The translations under genes were made by a program, and so were the position numbers. From assembly GCA_025024175.1 (NCBI GenBank), contig QCXZ01000137.1, positions 82,026,680 to 82,090,679 of the forward strand: DNA of 64,000 nt, given 5' to 3'. The notes under the pieces are model-generated. The model had not been told where the DNA came from. It made no database searches and worked only from the letters and a program-made list of their open reading frames with translations. Of this stretch, positions 45,358 through 58,085 are shown piece by piece (within the stretch, counting starts at the first letter, position 1; each line of letters begins with the position of its first letter). Source of the stretch: Rhyzopertha dominica (lineage: Eukaryota; Arthropoda; Insecta; Coleoptera; Bostrichidae).

Positions 45358-45460
45358 CTATCTCACGGTCGGAAAATACTGTAAAACCTTCACCAGAGTG
45401 AGCTCGTCGGTGGTATCGCTTGATCCCCCACTCGCAATAATATCATAACCCTCGGTCTCT
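45358..45460 (-). CDS. Candidate 3'-terminal coding exon
   Basis: On the minus strand a pyrimidine-rich acceptor (TTTTATTTCCTTTATCTAG) precedes 45460. The following frame is open for 33 codons (ETEGYDIIASGGSSDTTDEL, then TLVKVLQYFPTVR) to TAG at 45360-45358. Composition is protein-like and GC-richer than the surroundings. No partner exon is identified and I do not recognise the peptide. A chance open segment next to a good pyrimidine tract is a real alternative. Confidence 0.35.
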
Positions 45461-46654
45461 CTAGATAAAGGAAATAAAACGCAAATTGAATTGTATGTAA
45501 AGGAGGGAAACACGCCAGTGGACCGGTCCGCAGAGAGATATATCCAACAAAGGACAAGAATCTATGCGAACTCCCCGGAGTGGAATGGTTTCCCGGTAAT
45601 TCGTTCGTCTTACAACTATAGATTCCCAGCGGCGACGAAACGATCGATTGGAATGGCCTTTTCCATAAGGGATGTGGCCGGTAATAAAAGGAAAATGACG
45701 AATAAGGGTATCAAATGAATTGTAATGTTCCTGGAGGATGGAGCAAGTAAAATACGGGAAACGGCGGCGTCCGTAGGGAATCCCCCGATGCTTTAGCCCG
45801 GATATCGTTTGTTTTGACTTCTGTAACGGTATATGAGTTTGCTGTTTACGTATCCCTAATCGGATCATCAACGATATCGCCAATATAAGATAAAACCAAA
45901 TGTAACACTGCTAAATTGTAACCACACCAATATACACAATATCTAGCTTTCTTGAGTCGAATTTGTTACTCCTCATAGTTACAGAAGCGATTAAACATTT
46001 TTCCTCAAATTACCTTCGTATTGGCTTTCGTATTAATTTTTCTGGAATATTTTGTTTCCTAATTTAGATAATGGTGTCCTGGTAAAACGGAAGACGTGAC
46101 TATTTAATCCCGGCAATTACTCGTACACTGTCAGCATTTTGGTACACACAAAACATCCAAGATAGCTCTTGTTTCAATAGCATAAAATTTTGACAGTCGG
46201 TCCGCTGCCGACACTTTACGGACCGTTCGAAATTTATGAATGTAGGTAGGAAATGCACAAACGGCGTAATCCCTCAAATTAGATGTGAAGTTCGCAACGT
46301 ACGCGGAGGTTATTTATTGCATTAATATGTGTCATCGTTGAGCGGTTGCAGCTAATCTTCGCAATTATTTCCGCGAAATTGGAACGGAGCCACTATTAAT
46401 TATCTTAACGTTAAGCAATAACCGAAACCGCAAAATAGGCATGTCTATAACTCGGCGTGACGCCGCCGGGGGAGCTAGCGCGAGAAATGCTCCGTTTGTC
46501 AAAATATCTAACCGGTATTAGTTTAGTCTACTAATTAGTTTAAGCACCTCTTCTAGCCTGAGTACGACAAGCAGTTTGCTTGTACAAGACGAAGGAGGAC
46601 ACTTATAAAGAGAAGGTTCATCAAGCTCTTTCTCCACCAGCAATAAGAATCGAA
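45461..46654. other. No gene recognised; GC-rich blocks
   Basis: GC/CpG-richer blocks at about 45500-45800 and 46190-46500. Open frames on both strands look compositional. Confidence 0.4.
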
Positions 46655-46830
46655 AATATACTTGTGGATCAGATGCCCTGAACTCATTTCTGGTTAGTTT
46701 TGACGTTAGTAATCTTTTTTGTAATATCCCTGTAAAGAATCTTTAAATCTACTCAAGAATCTACTATACTTAGATATCTTCACCTCCTGTGGATGTTGTA
46801 CCAGATTCTTTATTTCGGTATTCAATGTAA
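46655..46830 (+). pseudogene. Penelope-like RT fragment (early palm)
   Basis: ALNSFLVSFDVSNLFCNIPV matches the LVSFDVxSLFTNIPV motif that carries the first catalytic Asp in Penelope-like RTs. Stops follow at once and later segments are only faintly readable. It is a separate, old insertion. Confidence 0.6.
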
Positions 46831-48074
46831 TGTAAAAATTTGAGAAGTGCGTCACGTGAAATTATGACCTTACGAGATTGGACATCCTACAGCCTACAGT
46901 TATGACCATCCATACCATATTTCACGTTTTCCACGAAGTGCACTCTATATGAACAAATATATGCTATCTAAATTTCCTCAGATGACCAAATACTTTTTTG
47001 TTTACTCAATTAGCTGGCTAACAGATCTAAACTTACACTTACACTCTTGGTTGATCCTTCTAAATTAAAATACTCCAAGAGCACTTTCCTTGAACTGATT
47101 TGTATGAGTTTTCATGTCCATAGCACATAAATAATTTAGGTTGGTAAGGTAAAAATTACCCTGTTTTGGAACACTTCCAAATAACGATGGAATCGCAACG
47201 CCAGCCGATTATTGAACATGTTGATAAAGGGTGTCGGGCATTAGATTTTGAATGAAAGGATTGTAAAGTCTCATTCATTCCTGATTCCGATGTCATATCG
47301 CTAAATTATCCTGTTTGCATAAATTTCAAGTTTTTACATGCGTAGACTCCAACATAGAGACAAATCTTGAAATTTTAGCCCTAACACTTTTAACAAATAC
47401 GATGGTTATCTTGTAATTAATTCTTTTGTTTTTAAAAATTTACACAAATTTATGATTTAAGCATATTTCTTTGATAACAAAGCTGAAGAAAGGTAAGGTC
47501 CTATTATAAAGCAATTTACATATTTGAGCAGTTACGCATAGCATAGTATTTGGAGCCATCTGAAAGTGCAAAGAATGTGAATATCAGACAATGATCCAGA
47601 TAGTGCAGATAATTAATTTGTATTTATGTAAATCGTCTTGAACCAAATTACGGCAACAAAGGGAGGATTTCATTAATAATAAATTCACAGAATTCAAGGA
47701 TTTTCTGTAACAAAACATCTGATCGATACTAAAGCAGTACAATAATGAAACGTGACAAGGGTTCCATCCAAGTTGGCCTAAAAGCACGCGTCATTAGTTT
47801 TCTAATCTATCATGCATGTGCGTCACTCAGCAGTTTACTAAGTTGCTTGTGTCGTGTGTTTTAAAATAGCTATTATCCTAGATGGAGGTGAAATATACAT
47901 TAATAAATATGTCGTTGTTTTATCTCTAATTATCTTATGGTTGACTTAAGACCAACGTTGATTATTTTATATAAACGGAATAAGCAATATCTTCAGTGTG
48001 ACTGTAAGTATTAAACAGTCGGTGAGTTTGTTCATACTTATTGGTTAATTGAAAAAGTTTTTGTTGAAAAATGA
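46831..48074. other. No gene recognised
   Basis: AT-rich; nothing supported. Confidence 0.4.
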
Positions 48075-48079
48075 GTTAA

Positions 48080-48283
48080 ATTAAATTGGAGCACCATGGT
48101 GTAATAAAATTTTTAACAAAAAGAAAGGCAATGATCTTAAATGAACTGTGTATGGTCAAGTTGCGCGAAGTTCCTTTTGATGTAAATATTTTCATTGAAG
48201 AAGAGACTCGAAAATCTACTCGACCACTTGACACACGAACTACAGAAAATGTTCTCTTACATTCAACAATAAATTATCAATGA
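48080..48283 (+). pseudogene. Mariner-type transposase N-terminal fragment
   Basis: HHGVIKFLTKRKAMILNELC, then EEETRKSTRPLDTRTTENV, follow the pattern AVIKFLTKxGxxxxEI...EDxxRxGRPxxxxTxENV of the HTH_48-type start of mariner transposases. The middle is rearranged and there is no catalytic domain. Confidence 0.45.
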
Positions 48284-48755
48284 TTTGAGCTACTGAGACG
48301 AGGCCATTGTACATTGTCGACGTACTGTACAGTCTTGTATTTGAACAATGTCTGGAGTTTTACAAGACAAACATCCGAAGTCAACTCCAGGAATTTGCTT
48401 TATGTCCCGAGTGTTCGCGTGCGAAGTCCAACTGCAGCATTCTTAAAACAAGAACATCTCGTTTCTGTCCGAATGGAACAAAAGCTCCGTAACACACAAA
48501 TAACAGGAAGGAGTGAGGGCATTTTAGGTCACCGTAAATCGGCAATAAATAACCTGCATGGGGTGCGAGGTCGTTAAGTATATTACTTTGTCGCCGGGGC
48601 CGTGGCGCGGTGTCAGCCAAATTTCACTTTATCGCGCGATAAAGCACTTTGGAAGAAAATCTGCGATGGATGAATTTTGCATGAGGCGTCCTCCCCAGTT
48701 GCATCAGCGAATTGCCGAGGTCATAATTTTACCTTGCATATTCACAGGGAATATA

Positions 48756-50475
48756 CAAGGTGATTTTTTGAAAACTTCACACCTTAAATAACTTTAAATA
48801 AAGGAAAAAACTACCCATCTTACGATACATAATTTAAAAGCTTATTACACAAGGAGTCTTGCCATGTAATTAGTTTTACTATTTTTTACCCATTGACGGG
48901 GTAGTGGGTTAAAAAGTGCATTGTAGCAAGTGGCTTATAAAATGGAATAGTTTGGACTTTTTTTAACAAAATTTATTGTCTTGCAGTTACAATAAAAATT
49001 GTCCTTACTTACGCCTAAAAAAACTTGTTAAAAAATAATTGTTACACCTAAGCAAATTGCCAAAAATACTTAAAATTTTCTTTCGACATTACTTGATATT
49101 GCAACTCGGCAGTTTATACTGAATTGGCTAAATAATTATCTACTTTGTGTTTCCAATTTTTGTTTCAACCTTTTGGCTACTTCTTTGGCACGACCATCTT
49201 TTTGCTCACATTCCTTTTTATAAATCGCGTGAAATTTTAAAGTGAGAGTCCAAGTGATAATGGTTTATTCAACTGCCGAAAGGGTAGAAAAATTTTTATT
49301 TACGGTGCTGAGCATAGCTGTGCTCGTGCGTCAGCAAGGGTGTTTAACGAACGGCACCCCGATAAAAATGTTGACGCTAGGTACATTCTAGATCTCGTGC
49401 AGATATTTCAAGACACTGGATCTGTAGTAAACAAAAAAAGGGCAGGGAATAGAGTCGTTGATGAAATAGCCCAACTTGAAGTACTTGGTCATTTTGCAAT
49501 GGATCCAACTAGCTCTTTGCGTAACATTTCTACAGCCACTGGACTTTCTTATTCATCTGTAAGGAAAGTTACAAAACTGCACAAATTCCATCCCTATAAG
49601 ATGAAAACTCTCCAGGAACTCGGCGAAGATGACTTCGATAGAAGACTGCAATTTTGCGAAATTATGACAGAAAATATTATAGTAAATCCAAATCTAATAA
49701 AAAATATCTGCTTCAGTGATGAATGCAATTTTTTTGAACGGCTCTGTAAATAAACATAACGTCAGGTACTGGAGTGACGAAAATCTTTATATTTTTCGAG
49801 AAGGTCATACACAAGTTCCTCAGAAGCTGAACGTCTGGGCTGGAATACTTGGCAACGCAATTGTAGGTCCAATTTTCATTGATGGGACGCTAAATGGGGG
49901 AATGTATTTAGAATTACTTGATAACGTTATTGATCCTTTCATCACAGAGCAATTAGAAAACCAACGTGACCCTGAAGGAAATCCAATGTTGGATGAATAC
50001 GAATTGTTTTACCAACATGATGGAGCCCCACCGCATTACGCCATTAATGTGCGAAATTGGTTAAATCATAGATTTCCTCTTCACTGGATTGGTAGGCGTG
50101 GAACAATTGAATGGCCGCCACGATCACCCGATTTGACTGCTTTAGATTTCTTTCTATGGGGTCATTTAAAATCTGTGGTTTACAAAACAGAACCTACTAG
50201 CCTGGACGATCTGCGAGAAAGAATTATTAACGAGTGCAGGAGGATTCCACCTGAAACTTTCCGAAAAGTGCAGCAGGAGTTCGAGAACCGTCTGTATTAT
50301 TGTATGGAAAGAGGTGGTGCACATTTTGAGAATCTATTGTAAGGTTTGAATTTCTATGGTTTTGTACACACTGTTTTTGGAGTTACAAATAAATAATTTT
50401 TCTTTTTCGTGGACATGGACTTTCTAAAAAATTACATGATAAATACTTTAATGTTAATAATAATGTTAAAAGAAA
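48756..50475 (+). mobile_element. DD41D mariner-like element, copy 2, right end missing
   Basis: Nearly identical to copy 1 at 38.5-40.8 kb. The left end is present (ACAAGGTGATTTTTTGAAAAC), but about 115 bp inside the left repeat is deleted. Similarity stops abruptly near 50475, within the 3' non-coding part, so the right inverted repeat is absent. It cannot move as a unit. Confidence 0.9.
49261..50342 (+). pseudogene. DD41D mariner-like transposase, copy 2, two frameshifts
   Basis: Starts like copy 1 (ATG at about 49260, VYSTAERVE). A missing base in the A-rich tract near 49290 shifts the frame before FNERHPDKNVDARY. At the T run near 49728-49734 this copy has seven Ts where copy 1 has eight, giving ECNFFERLCK and a stop. 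The remainder (LNGSVNKHNVRYWS to GGAHFENLL) is open in the next frame with the HDGAPPH and SPDLTALDFF motifs intact. Non-functional. Confidence 0.9.
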
Positions 50476-51680
50476 GACGTAAACAGTATAATTAATTGTG
50501 TGTTGTTTCTTCTAACGAGGGGTTATTAATAAGTTGTTACAGAAATGAAAATACACAAAAAGAAGATTATAGCTGCATATGGACAGGAGTAACGAAAACG
50601 ATCGTTCTTTCGGTTTCCACAGTGCAAGAGTGATGCGCATACGTCTCCACAGGAAGGCTGAGGTAGCACAAGTATGCTCTATAGTTCACAGGTCTGGTCT
50701 CTCCAGCTAACCTTTTTAGGCCAATACATTATGTAGTTCCATGCTCCTAGAACAAGCCATGAAACTCACCACAACTTCAGCCCCAAACTTCGAACTTCAA
50801 ACGCGATTAAACTTTTTAATCATCCTAATTCAAGTCAGCTTCCTTCCACCCGGAACTATTTCCGAAATCAGGATTGGAATAAAAGAAAACGGGACTTCCC
50901 CTGTAATCATATTACAAAGAGCTAATAAGGGTAACTTTTTCAGCGAACCGCAAAGTTTGCTTTTGCAAGCGAGACTAATTAGACAATCCCAATTAAGGGG
51001 CGCCGCTTTTAGGCCTGCAGGTCTCAACAATGGAGGCGAATGTTCGTCGAACTATCGCTGTGAGCCCTGCTAATTTTGCAGTCGCAAAATGTGCCGGCGC
51101 TGGCGTACAGGCGATGGCGCGTAACGCCGCTCCCCTGGGGGTTGATCTGCATGATACAAAGATCAAGTGACGTTTATTGTGACAGTTACGGTGTACAGCA
51201 GTATCGAGTCGATTAGGTGCTCTCGAAGTTAATCCCCATCATGACGATAATTAGGAAGGAATAGCAGGCAGTACAAAAAGACCGCTAATTGAGTTATTGA
51301 AACGGCTCGTGACAATAAACAACTAAACATCAACAACTGAAGCTTTCATTAGAAGAATGTAGTGAACCAATTGGAGCAATGAAAATTTGTAGGTTACGAT
51401 TTCATGTTGGGCTCATTTCATTAATGTTTTCAGGTTTATTTGAAGTTGCTGCCAGCGAAGAGCAATGAAACGTTTGAACAGAAAGAGGGACACCTTGGAC
51501 AACGACATAAGAGCCCGGAAGAAATCGTCATCAAATCCAACGCCGGCCGTGAAAGCCTTAAGAAGTTGATCTTGTCGTTTTCGCTTTGAGTCCCAAGTTA
51601 GTTGTATAATTCGAAAATGCTATGCTACTGTCAAGTTTCTGTATTCAAATTACCTAGTATAGAAACATATAGCATGTAGG
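50476..51680. other. No gene recognised; GC-rich block
   Basis: Contains a GC/CpG-rich block at about 50990-51180. No exon supported. Confidence 0.4.
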
Positions 51681-51902
51681 CTCCAGAAAATTCAGAATAA
51701 CTTCAGATTTATCTTTGGGCTAAAAATGTTTGACCACGTTAGTATAAAGTACATTCAGAAGCTTAAATGGCTAAAAGTTGATCATTTATTTTATTATTAT
51801 CTCGCATCACTTCTATTTCGCATGTTTCAAACATCGACACCACAATACTTACGTACACAAGTAAATTCCAAAGTCGTCAAAGCTTTCATGAAATACATTT
51901 GA
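51681..51902 (+). pseudogene. LINE RT C-terminal domain fragment
   Basis: Open for 73 codons: LQKIQNNFRFIFGLKMFDHV, IQKLKWLKVDHLFYYYLASL, FQTSTPQYLRTQV. This is the post-RT block of CR1/Jockey-like LINEs (LQKIQNxCxRFIFG..DHIS....LxWL....TPxYL). It ends at TGA 51900-51902; a degraded continuation may reach about 51990. Confidence 0.75.
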
Positions 51903-54900
51903 CCCTTAGAAATGTTAGTCACTTGTCTATACTTGGTTTCAGGATATCGCTGTATATAAATATGAAATACTTTCAAGGAATCTTGAAATTGAAACACCAG
52001 GTGGAGATAAATACCGAAACTTGATTACTTATTTGTTGTAGCGCATATATGAAAGTGCTTTAATAATACGTACTCGTAATCTTGGGCGTACCGAAGGGGG
52101 GGCAGCTGCCCCCTTCCTGGACCTGGGTTGCCAACTCTGGGCCCTTCCAATTTCCCATACATTTAGCTGGTTAATTATGTGTGTACACCTAAAAATTGTC
52201 TTATTTACAAAATGGTAAATACAGTAAAATTTATAGGCAAGTGTATTTCACAATTTTCATCCAGAACTCATATTTGACCCTTGCAAATGACCTACTGTAA
52301 TAAGTCGTTGTCAAATGGTTTTCAAGCTTAATCGATGCCATGTGGGTTTTGAAGCTGTAACTGCAACATTCTTGTTGTTACGAATCGTTGTCTTAGGGCA
52401 GATATAACTCTTTAAAAGACTATCTTGGTCAGGATGAGTCAAAACACGATTTCTGCTTAGTTCTCTTCTACATTTTCCTATAGAGATTGTTCAACTAACT
52501 ACTGTTATATGGAATCGCATCAGAATCTGTCATATATTCGATGATAACTCTAACTTTGTACCAAATTTCTAAATTCATATTACATTTTAACAATTAATGC
52601 AAAAAAAACTAAAAATCCATCCGAACTCACGTTTATGAAAGTCAATTTATTTAATATAAGTTTTAGGAATCCAGTAAAAGCATTATCAGCACGAATTAAA
52701 ACCCGGTGTGTTGTTAAAAATGTAATTAAATATATTTCAGTTTATTTAAATGAAGCTCAATTTGGTTAATATTAAGTGGTCGGTTAATTTTTGAGAGCAA
52801 TGCACTGACGATCTAAGAACGTTGGCTTGACGCATAATGCTAAGGCATTTGTCATTCTGAGTTTTAATAATATTAGTTATCCATCGAGTCTCATTCCCTG
52901 GGGAGTAAAACTTACTACAATTGTATCTTTTGCACCTATACATATGAACTCCCAGCTTAAATTTCTAAAGCTTCTGGTGTGAGAAGTTGAAACTGTACTA
53001 AAAGCGCATCGGTTAATGCATTAGTCTTTGATATGTGTTAATTCTGAATCAGAAATCGTGCTCCTATTAGTAGAACTTTTAAGGTGAAGTTTATGTTTCT
53101 TTGGTACTTCGTATGATATCATTATACATTATGTGGATCACGGATCTTTCTTCTCCCAAATAAAATTTATCCACTCATTTTTTGTTAAACGCAAGAGCGA
53201 TGCAACTGAATGCGCCTCACCTAACTGAGTTCATCAATAACGGAATTAATAAATAATAAAGGGGCTTTGTATCATCAGTGTACATAGAAAACATATAAAT
53301 AATGTGGGTCTTTTTTCACAGATGTTTTAAGTCGCCTTGCAGAAAATCCACTTCATTAATTACTTAAGTCCCTATATCTTATGAACATTTATTATTTCTA
53401 TTTATGTTGAATTATACTCTACAGGACGTTCCTGTTTTGCCCCCCCCCCTAGACCAAAAGCTGGGTACGACCATGCTCGTAATCGTTTTTATCGTTTGTT
53501 TAGAAATAAATCGGGAGAAAATTTATATTCGAGTAATGGTAAACTGTACTCACTTATTATATTGTTACCTACTACACCACAAATTTCTGATCTCATAATT
53601 TGAAAAAATGAAATGCCAGCTTCAATTGAATGCTCGATAGCATATAATGCACTAGCTCATAACCCATAACTTTTCCCAAAATCATTTTAGCCGCTCCTTT
53701 CGTAATGACACACAGTTCACGTTTGCTTCGCAGTTTCCACCTAATTATAGCTTGTAAGACCGTAATGTTCTTAACCATAGTTTGGTCGGTAGGGTTTCCC
53801 CGCAACATGCCGCGTTAAGTTTATGAATGTAGTCCATTATCAAAATGTAAATGCGGCAGTTTTCTGCATTTGCATTCCGCGACCTAATATGCAATTTACA
53901 TTCTACATTGTAGCATATGAATAAAACAGGGCCGTTGCTGCCACAGCGCCAGCCGTTGTAAACTCGTTTAAAATTGAAGCTCTTGAAAACTTTACTAAAG
54001 TGACACAAGAACAGTTGCTTCGTATGTACTTACTTAAGATGCATCGCTACCTCTGTTATGGTGTTATCCTTACAAAGTTATGCAATTGTACCTTAGAAAG
54101 TAATTAAAAAACATATAATAGCCGGAGCCAAAATTCAAGATATTTAAGGAAAAATTAAAAAGAAAAGTTTTATAAAATATTTTTTTATTTTTTTCAATCA
54201 AACGCTAGATATTACTTTTATGTTGCAGTTGTCCAAAACCAAAATGAGATATTTACATGCTAGAGTGTCACAATTGTATGAAATATAAAATTTGTGGTAA
54301 TTCCAAATCATTCTTATAGGAGGTAACTATGTAAGATGCTTTACGCAGTATTTGAGAAGAATGAAGGCTACAGCTGCAGTAATTGCAACATCCGGATTAC
54401 ATGAATTCTAGAATTAGTTTAATTTTGATTGAGGCTATGTAAAATTTGAAGCTAGTTAAACAAAAACAAAATAGATAAAGTAGGCAGGTGATGAATCGAC
54501 AGAGAAAATCTAGCGACTGATAGTGGTTCCTTATGCCACTAGCATTTTTAACAACTAACATACACAATCAAAATTGATTACCTATTTGTTGAACAAACAC
54601 AGAAAAAAACAACAAATATGCTATCGGTTGGTCCATGCGCGATTTTGAAGGAGAATTCTCAACGACAGAACCATCCTATGATGACTATACCATAAAAAGA
54701 CATCGTAGAAGGTCCTATTTCGATAAAATCCCTCCTAATGCATATCCAAACTTTCATTGCGGACCAACTAACCTCTTTGGCTACTTCGTGACGTCACGCA
54801 CCCCCAGCCGCCCAATCGGCTAATAGCGTTACCCCTTTCTACGGAAGGATGATTAAAAAGACCAACAGCGCAGAACTGCTAAGCTAACAAACCGAGCAAA

Positions 54901-56477
54901 GTCCACGGGAAACCGGGAAAAGGGACGCGCACCGTCACTTGTGTGCAGCCGTTCTGAAAAGGGACGAAATGAATGTTTATTCACCAAGTCCGTGTCCGGA
55001 AGCGCTCCCAATATCCTGGATCCTACACGAGCAGAATTCAATACTGAACTGTTAGGACGGCGCATTTTGGTCTGTGCCGCACGTGACGATTTGTCAGGAT
55101 TCATTATTGTCTTGGCTAGAACGATGGAACTGAAAATTCCGTTGAATATTCCATCTAACTCCATTATACCACATTCTGAACGTCTGGTGGTAGTGATCGC
55201 GTTCTAGCTCGAGTACTAGCTTGTAATTCTTCCCGTGTGTGCGGACTTTTTAAATGACCCCATAGAGAAGATCTAATGGAGTCAAATCTGGCTATCAGTG
55301 TTGGTGGTCTACAAACTGCACAAAGAAGCAAGAAATAATTAAGTTCCTACAAGAAAGGCATTAAATGTTTCTGATAAAGCTACAAAGGAACCTCTACTCT
55401 AAATTTATTTCTGACTGTTCTATAGAAAAATCAAGATCCATAACATCTCAGATTAAATAGATGGAGCATTATTTCTAAGCAGCTATTGACATACGAGTAT
55501 TATAGCTACAGTACAGTTTAGAATTACTTTATAAACATTCTGCTAAATGTATAAGGGTTAAAAGAGATTATGTTGAATAAATTAAATTTTAAAATGTTTG
55601 AAATATGGTAGCATTTTATATGGTTGGCCAGAACAACAATTACATTTTATAATGTGTACATTATCTAGAGATTATCATTATTACAATAAACCACTTAATT
55701 GGAGCACGTAGGTTTTCAGTACATATCTGACCTCCTTCCCATAACTAAATCGCCGAATTACCAAATTTCCGATATTGCTTTTACTGTAAAAAACGTTTGC
55801 TACAGTTAGAAACTTTCCTAACCCCGTTTGGGGTTTTCAAATAGTTCTAAACAAAAGCGGAACGTCCACAGCATCCCGTCATCCCCTTTCAAAGAAGGTA
55901 TCAGTTCCCCATACTAGATACGCGCCCGTCGAACATAGAGGTAACTACAATTGGAACCCAAAGTTGTTCCTGTGTTCGGCAATTGCAGTTGCAAAAGCGC
56001 ATTTAAGTTTTCCGCTGTTCGAANAGTTTCTCCAACCCGCCGAAGTGTTATCGAACAACTGCAAATTCGGGTATACTTTCGGAAAGCTTTCCTGCTCCTT
56101 ACCTCCGTAAATCTCTCAAGTATTTATTCTTTCGCGGCAAACTTTTAACGTGTCTGCTGTTCGAGACCAGATAGGTGACGATCTAGGTAATATTCAAAAG
56201 AATACCTTACGTTTTCAGCTCGGTGGATTATGGCTTATGGATCAGGGAACGACATTTTTGCCCTAATTCAGCTATATCTATACCTAGTTCATCAAAGGGA
56301 GACACTGTTTGTTATCCTGGGTTCTACGGATCTCTGAGGATAGTAAATAGCGCAATGATTTATAAAACAGCAGTAACTGATTGTCTTTTCCAACAATTCT
56401 ATTTAAAAAACCGTCCATAGAAGCTGTGGTTAACAGTTAAAAAAGGTTATGAAACAGTGACGTAATAATGGATAATA
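51903..56477. other. Long stretch without recognised gene
   Basis: AT-rich sequence with GC-richer blocks at about 54640-55200 and 55830-56170. At 54789-54796 there is a perfect CRE-type palindrome TGACGTCA with CCAAT at 54812-54816. Together with the high CpG density this could mark a promoter, but no transcript is identifiable. A C-rich run near 53443-53450 is low complexity. No exon supported. Confidence 0.35.
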
Positions 56478-56710
56478 TTAATTACCAACCACATTCACTT
56501 CTTCAGACTGAACAACATATGAGTATGATGTAATGTAATTTGCGCCCATAAAATGTATATATGACCCTAAGCCGTCAGCCTCATTTTGATTTATTTTTGA
56601 GATTATATATTTCTTACTATTATATATGAGTTTCAGAAAATTATTGCTACGCCAGCCACATAGGTTGTTAAAATCTTCCTGCAACAGAATATAATCAGCT
56701 ATATGCTGTT
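56478..56710 (-). pseudogene. LINE RT fragment
   Basis: The minus-strand YILLQEDFNNLCGWRSNNFL and then KLIYNSKKYIISKIN match the LQxDFNxLxxWCxxNxLxLNxxKCKxxxF segment just after the YADD motif in Jockey-group LINEs. YADD itself is not preserved upstream. Confidence 0.6.
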
Positions 56711-57749
56711 AATTTGTTTATACATCTTGAAGCTATTAGTAAATAATTGGGACTGAAAATGTTTGACCACTTCTGGTAGAAAACACATACATATAACATT
56801 AAAAGGTCCTAAGCTCTAACTATGCGGTTAAATACGTCTGAGTTGGACCTTTATACACAACGTACTGTTGTCTACGTGACAAGAACGATAGCAATTGCCA
56901 GGTCAAAATAAACTCGAAGCGTAGTAATATAAATTTTAATCTTCTAGTGTATTAAAAGGCCTCTATTCAAGGAAAACAGACGTAAGGAATTGACAATTTT
57001 GTTCAAACTACAGCATTTTTTTGCCGATGGTAATTCATTGCAACTGAACCTATTCACACTACTTTACTTACAGCTAGGCCTCTTATTATAGGGCACCGTG
57101 AAATCTCTACTTACGTCCTTTTGGCTACTTTACGAGCATAAATCGCAGGCCCAAACATTACTATGCTTCTCCTAACACGGTCGAGGTTGCGTTTGATGTA
57201 CTGTTTATAAACATGAAACAGCTATGTATTCAACACTTTGATCCATGCTAGCATAGACATCATGCAAATCCAGGCCAGAACTGAATAATTTTGTCTAGAA
57301 AAGAAGCACGACAACTGCCGGCTATGAATTATTCAAATAAAACACCAGTGGCATTTGCGACACTTCTCACAAGATCGCTGAGAGCTCTGTGGGAAGCTTC
57401 TCAGAAAGTTTGGCACTCCGCAAGTTTACCAGAACTATAACGGACGCGTTTGCTGGGCTCTAGACTATCCTAATTTAAACATAATAATGGACAACATGGA
57501 AAAGAAATATTAAAGATATAATTTATCTGTTCGACGTTAATACTCGTCTGCTGAAATGAGTTACTAAAATAGTCTTATTTACTTTGGTTTACAATGACCT
57601 TAGAAAATTGTTGTCTTACTGTATGACACTAGTTCATTTAACAGAAATGCAAGAATAACACCCGGACACAAGTGAAAGTTTTGCGTCTATTTGCAATGCT
57701 TGTGTTTGTTGGATGTTAGCCATTCGTTGATTATCCGAACATTACAAGA
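56711..57749. other. No gene recognised
   Basis: AT-rich; nothing supported. Confidence 0.4.
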
Positions 57750-58085
57750 TAATAAAATGCTTCCCTATAAATTAATACCAACTCAGGATTTCACAGAAGA
57801 CGAAGAAGGTATGCTTATGAAAAAATGATGGTAATGTTTTCTGATGAGTACACCTTTATACTTCACGGTCACGATAATCCTCAAAATGTCTGCTATTGGT
57901 CTAAGGAAATCCTTGGATGAGAGAAGAACATACATAATACCCTGAAAAGGTTAAAGTTTAAGCAGTAATTGTCGGAGATCATATCATAAGGTCCCATTTT
58001 CATTGATGCCAATTTGAGTGGGGATAATTATGTAGCACTGCTTCAAAATAATATAGTGCCAGCTTTGTGCTGTATAGTTTAAACA
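57750..58085 (+). pseudogene. Degraded DD41D-type transposase fragment
   Basis: Readable across frame changes: MLPYKLIPTQDFTEDE (cf. HPYKMKTLQELGEDDF), MFSDEYTFILHGHDNPQNVCYWSK (cf. FSDECNFFLNGSVNKHNVRYWS), then an EGRRTY/YPEKVKV-like stretch, GPHFHWCQFE-type remnants and LLQNNIVPAL. It is collinear with residues about 110-220 of the copies at 38.5 and 48.8 kb but much more diverged, so it is an older relative. Confidence 0.6.

Noticed and set aside
45461..45883. Long minus-strand open frame (140 codons) overlapping a plus-strand one.
   Set aside because: No domain, Arg/His-rich composition typical of reading a GC-rich block in the wrong frame, and no splice or start context.
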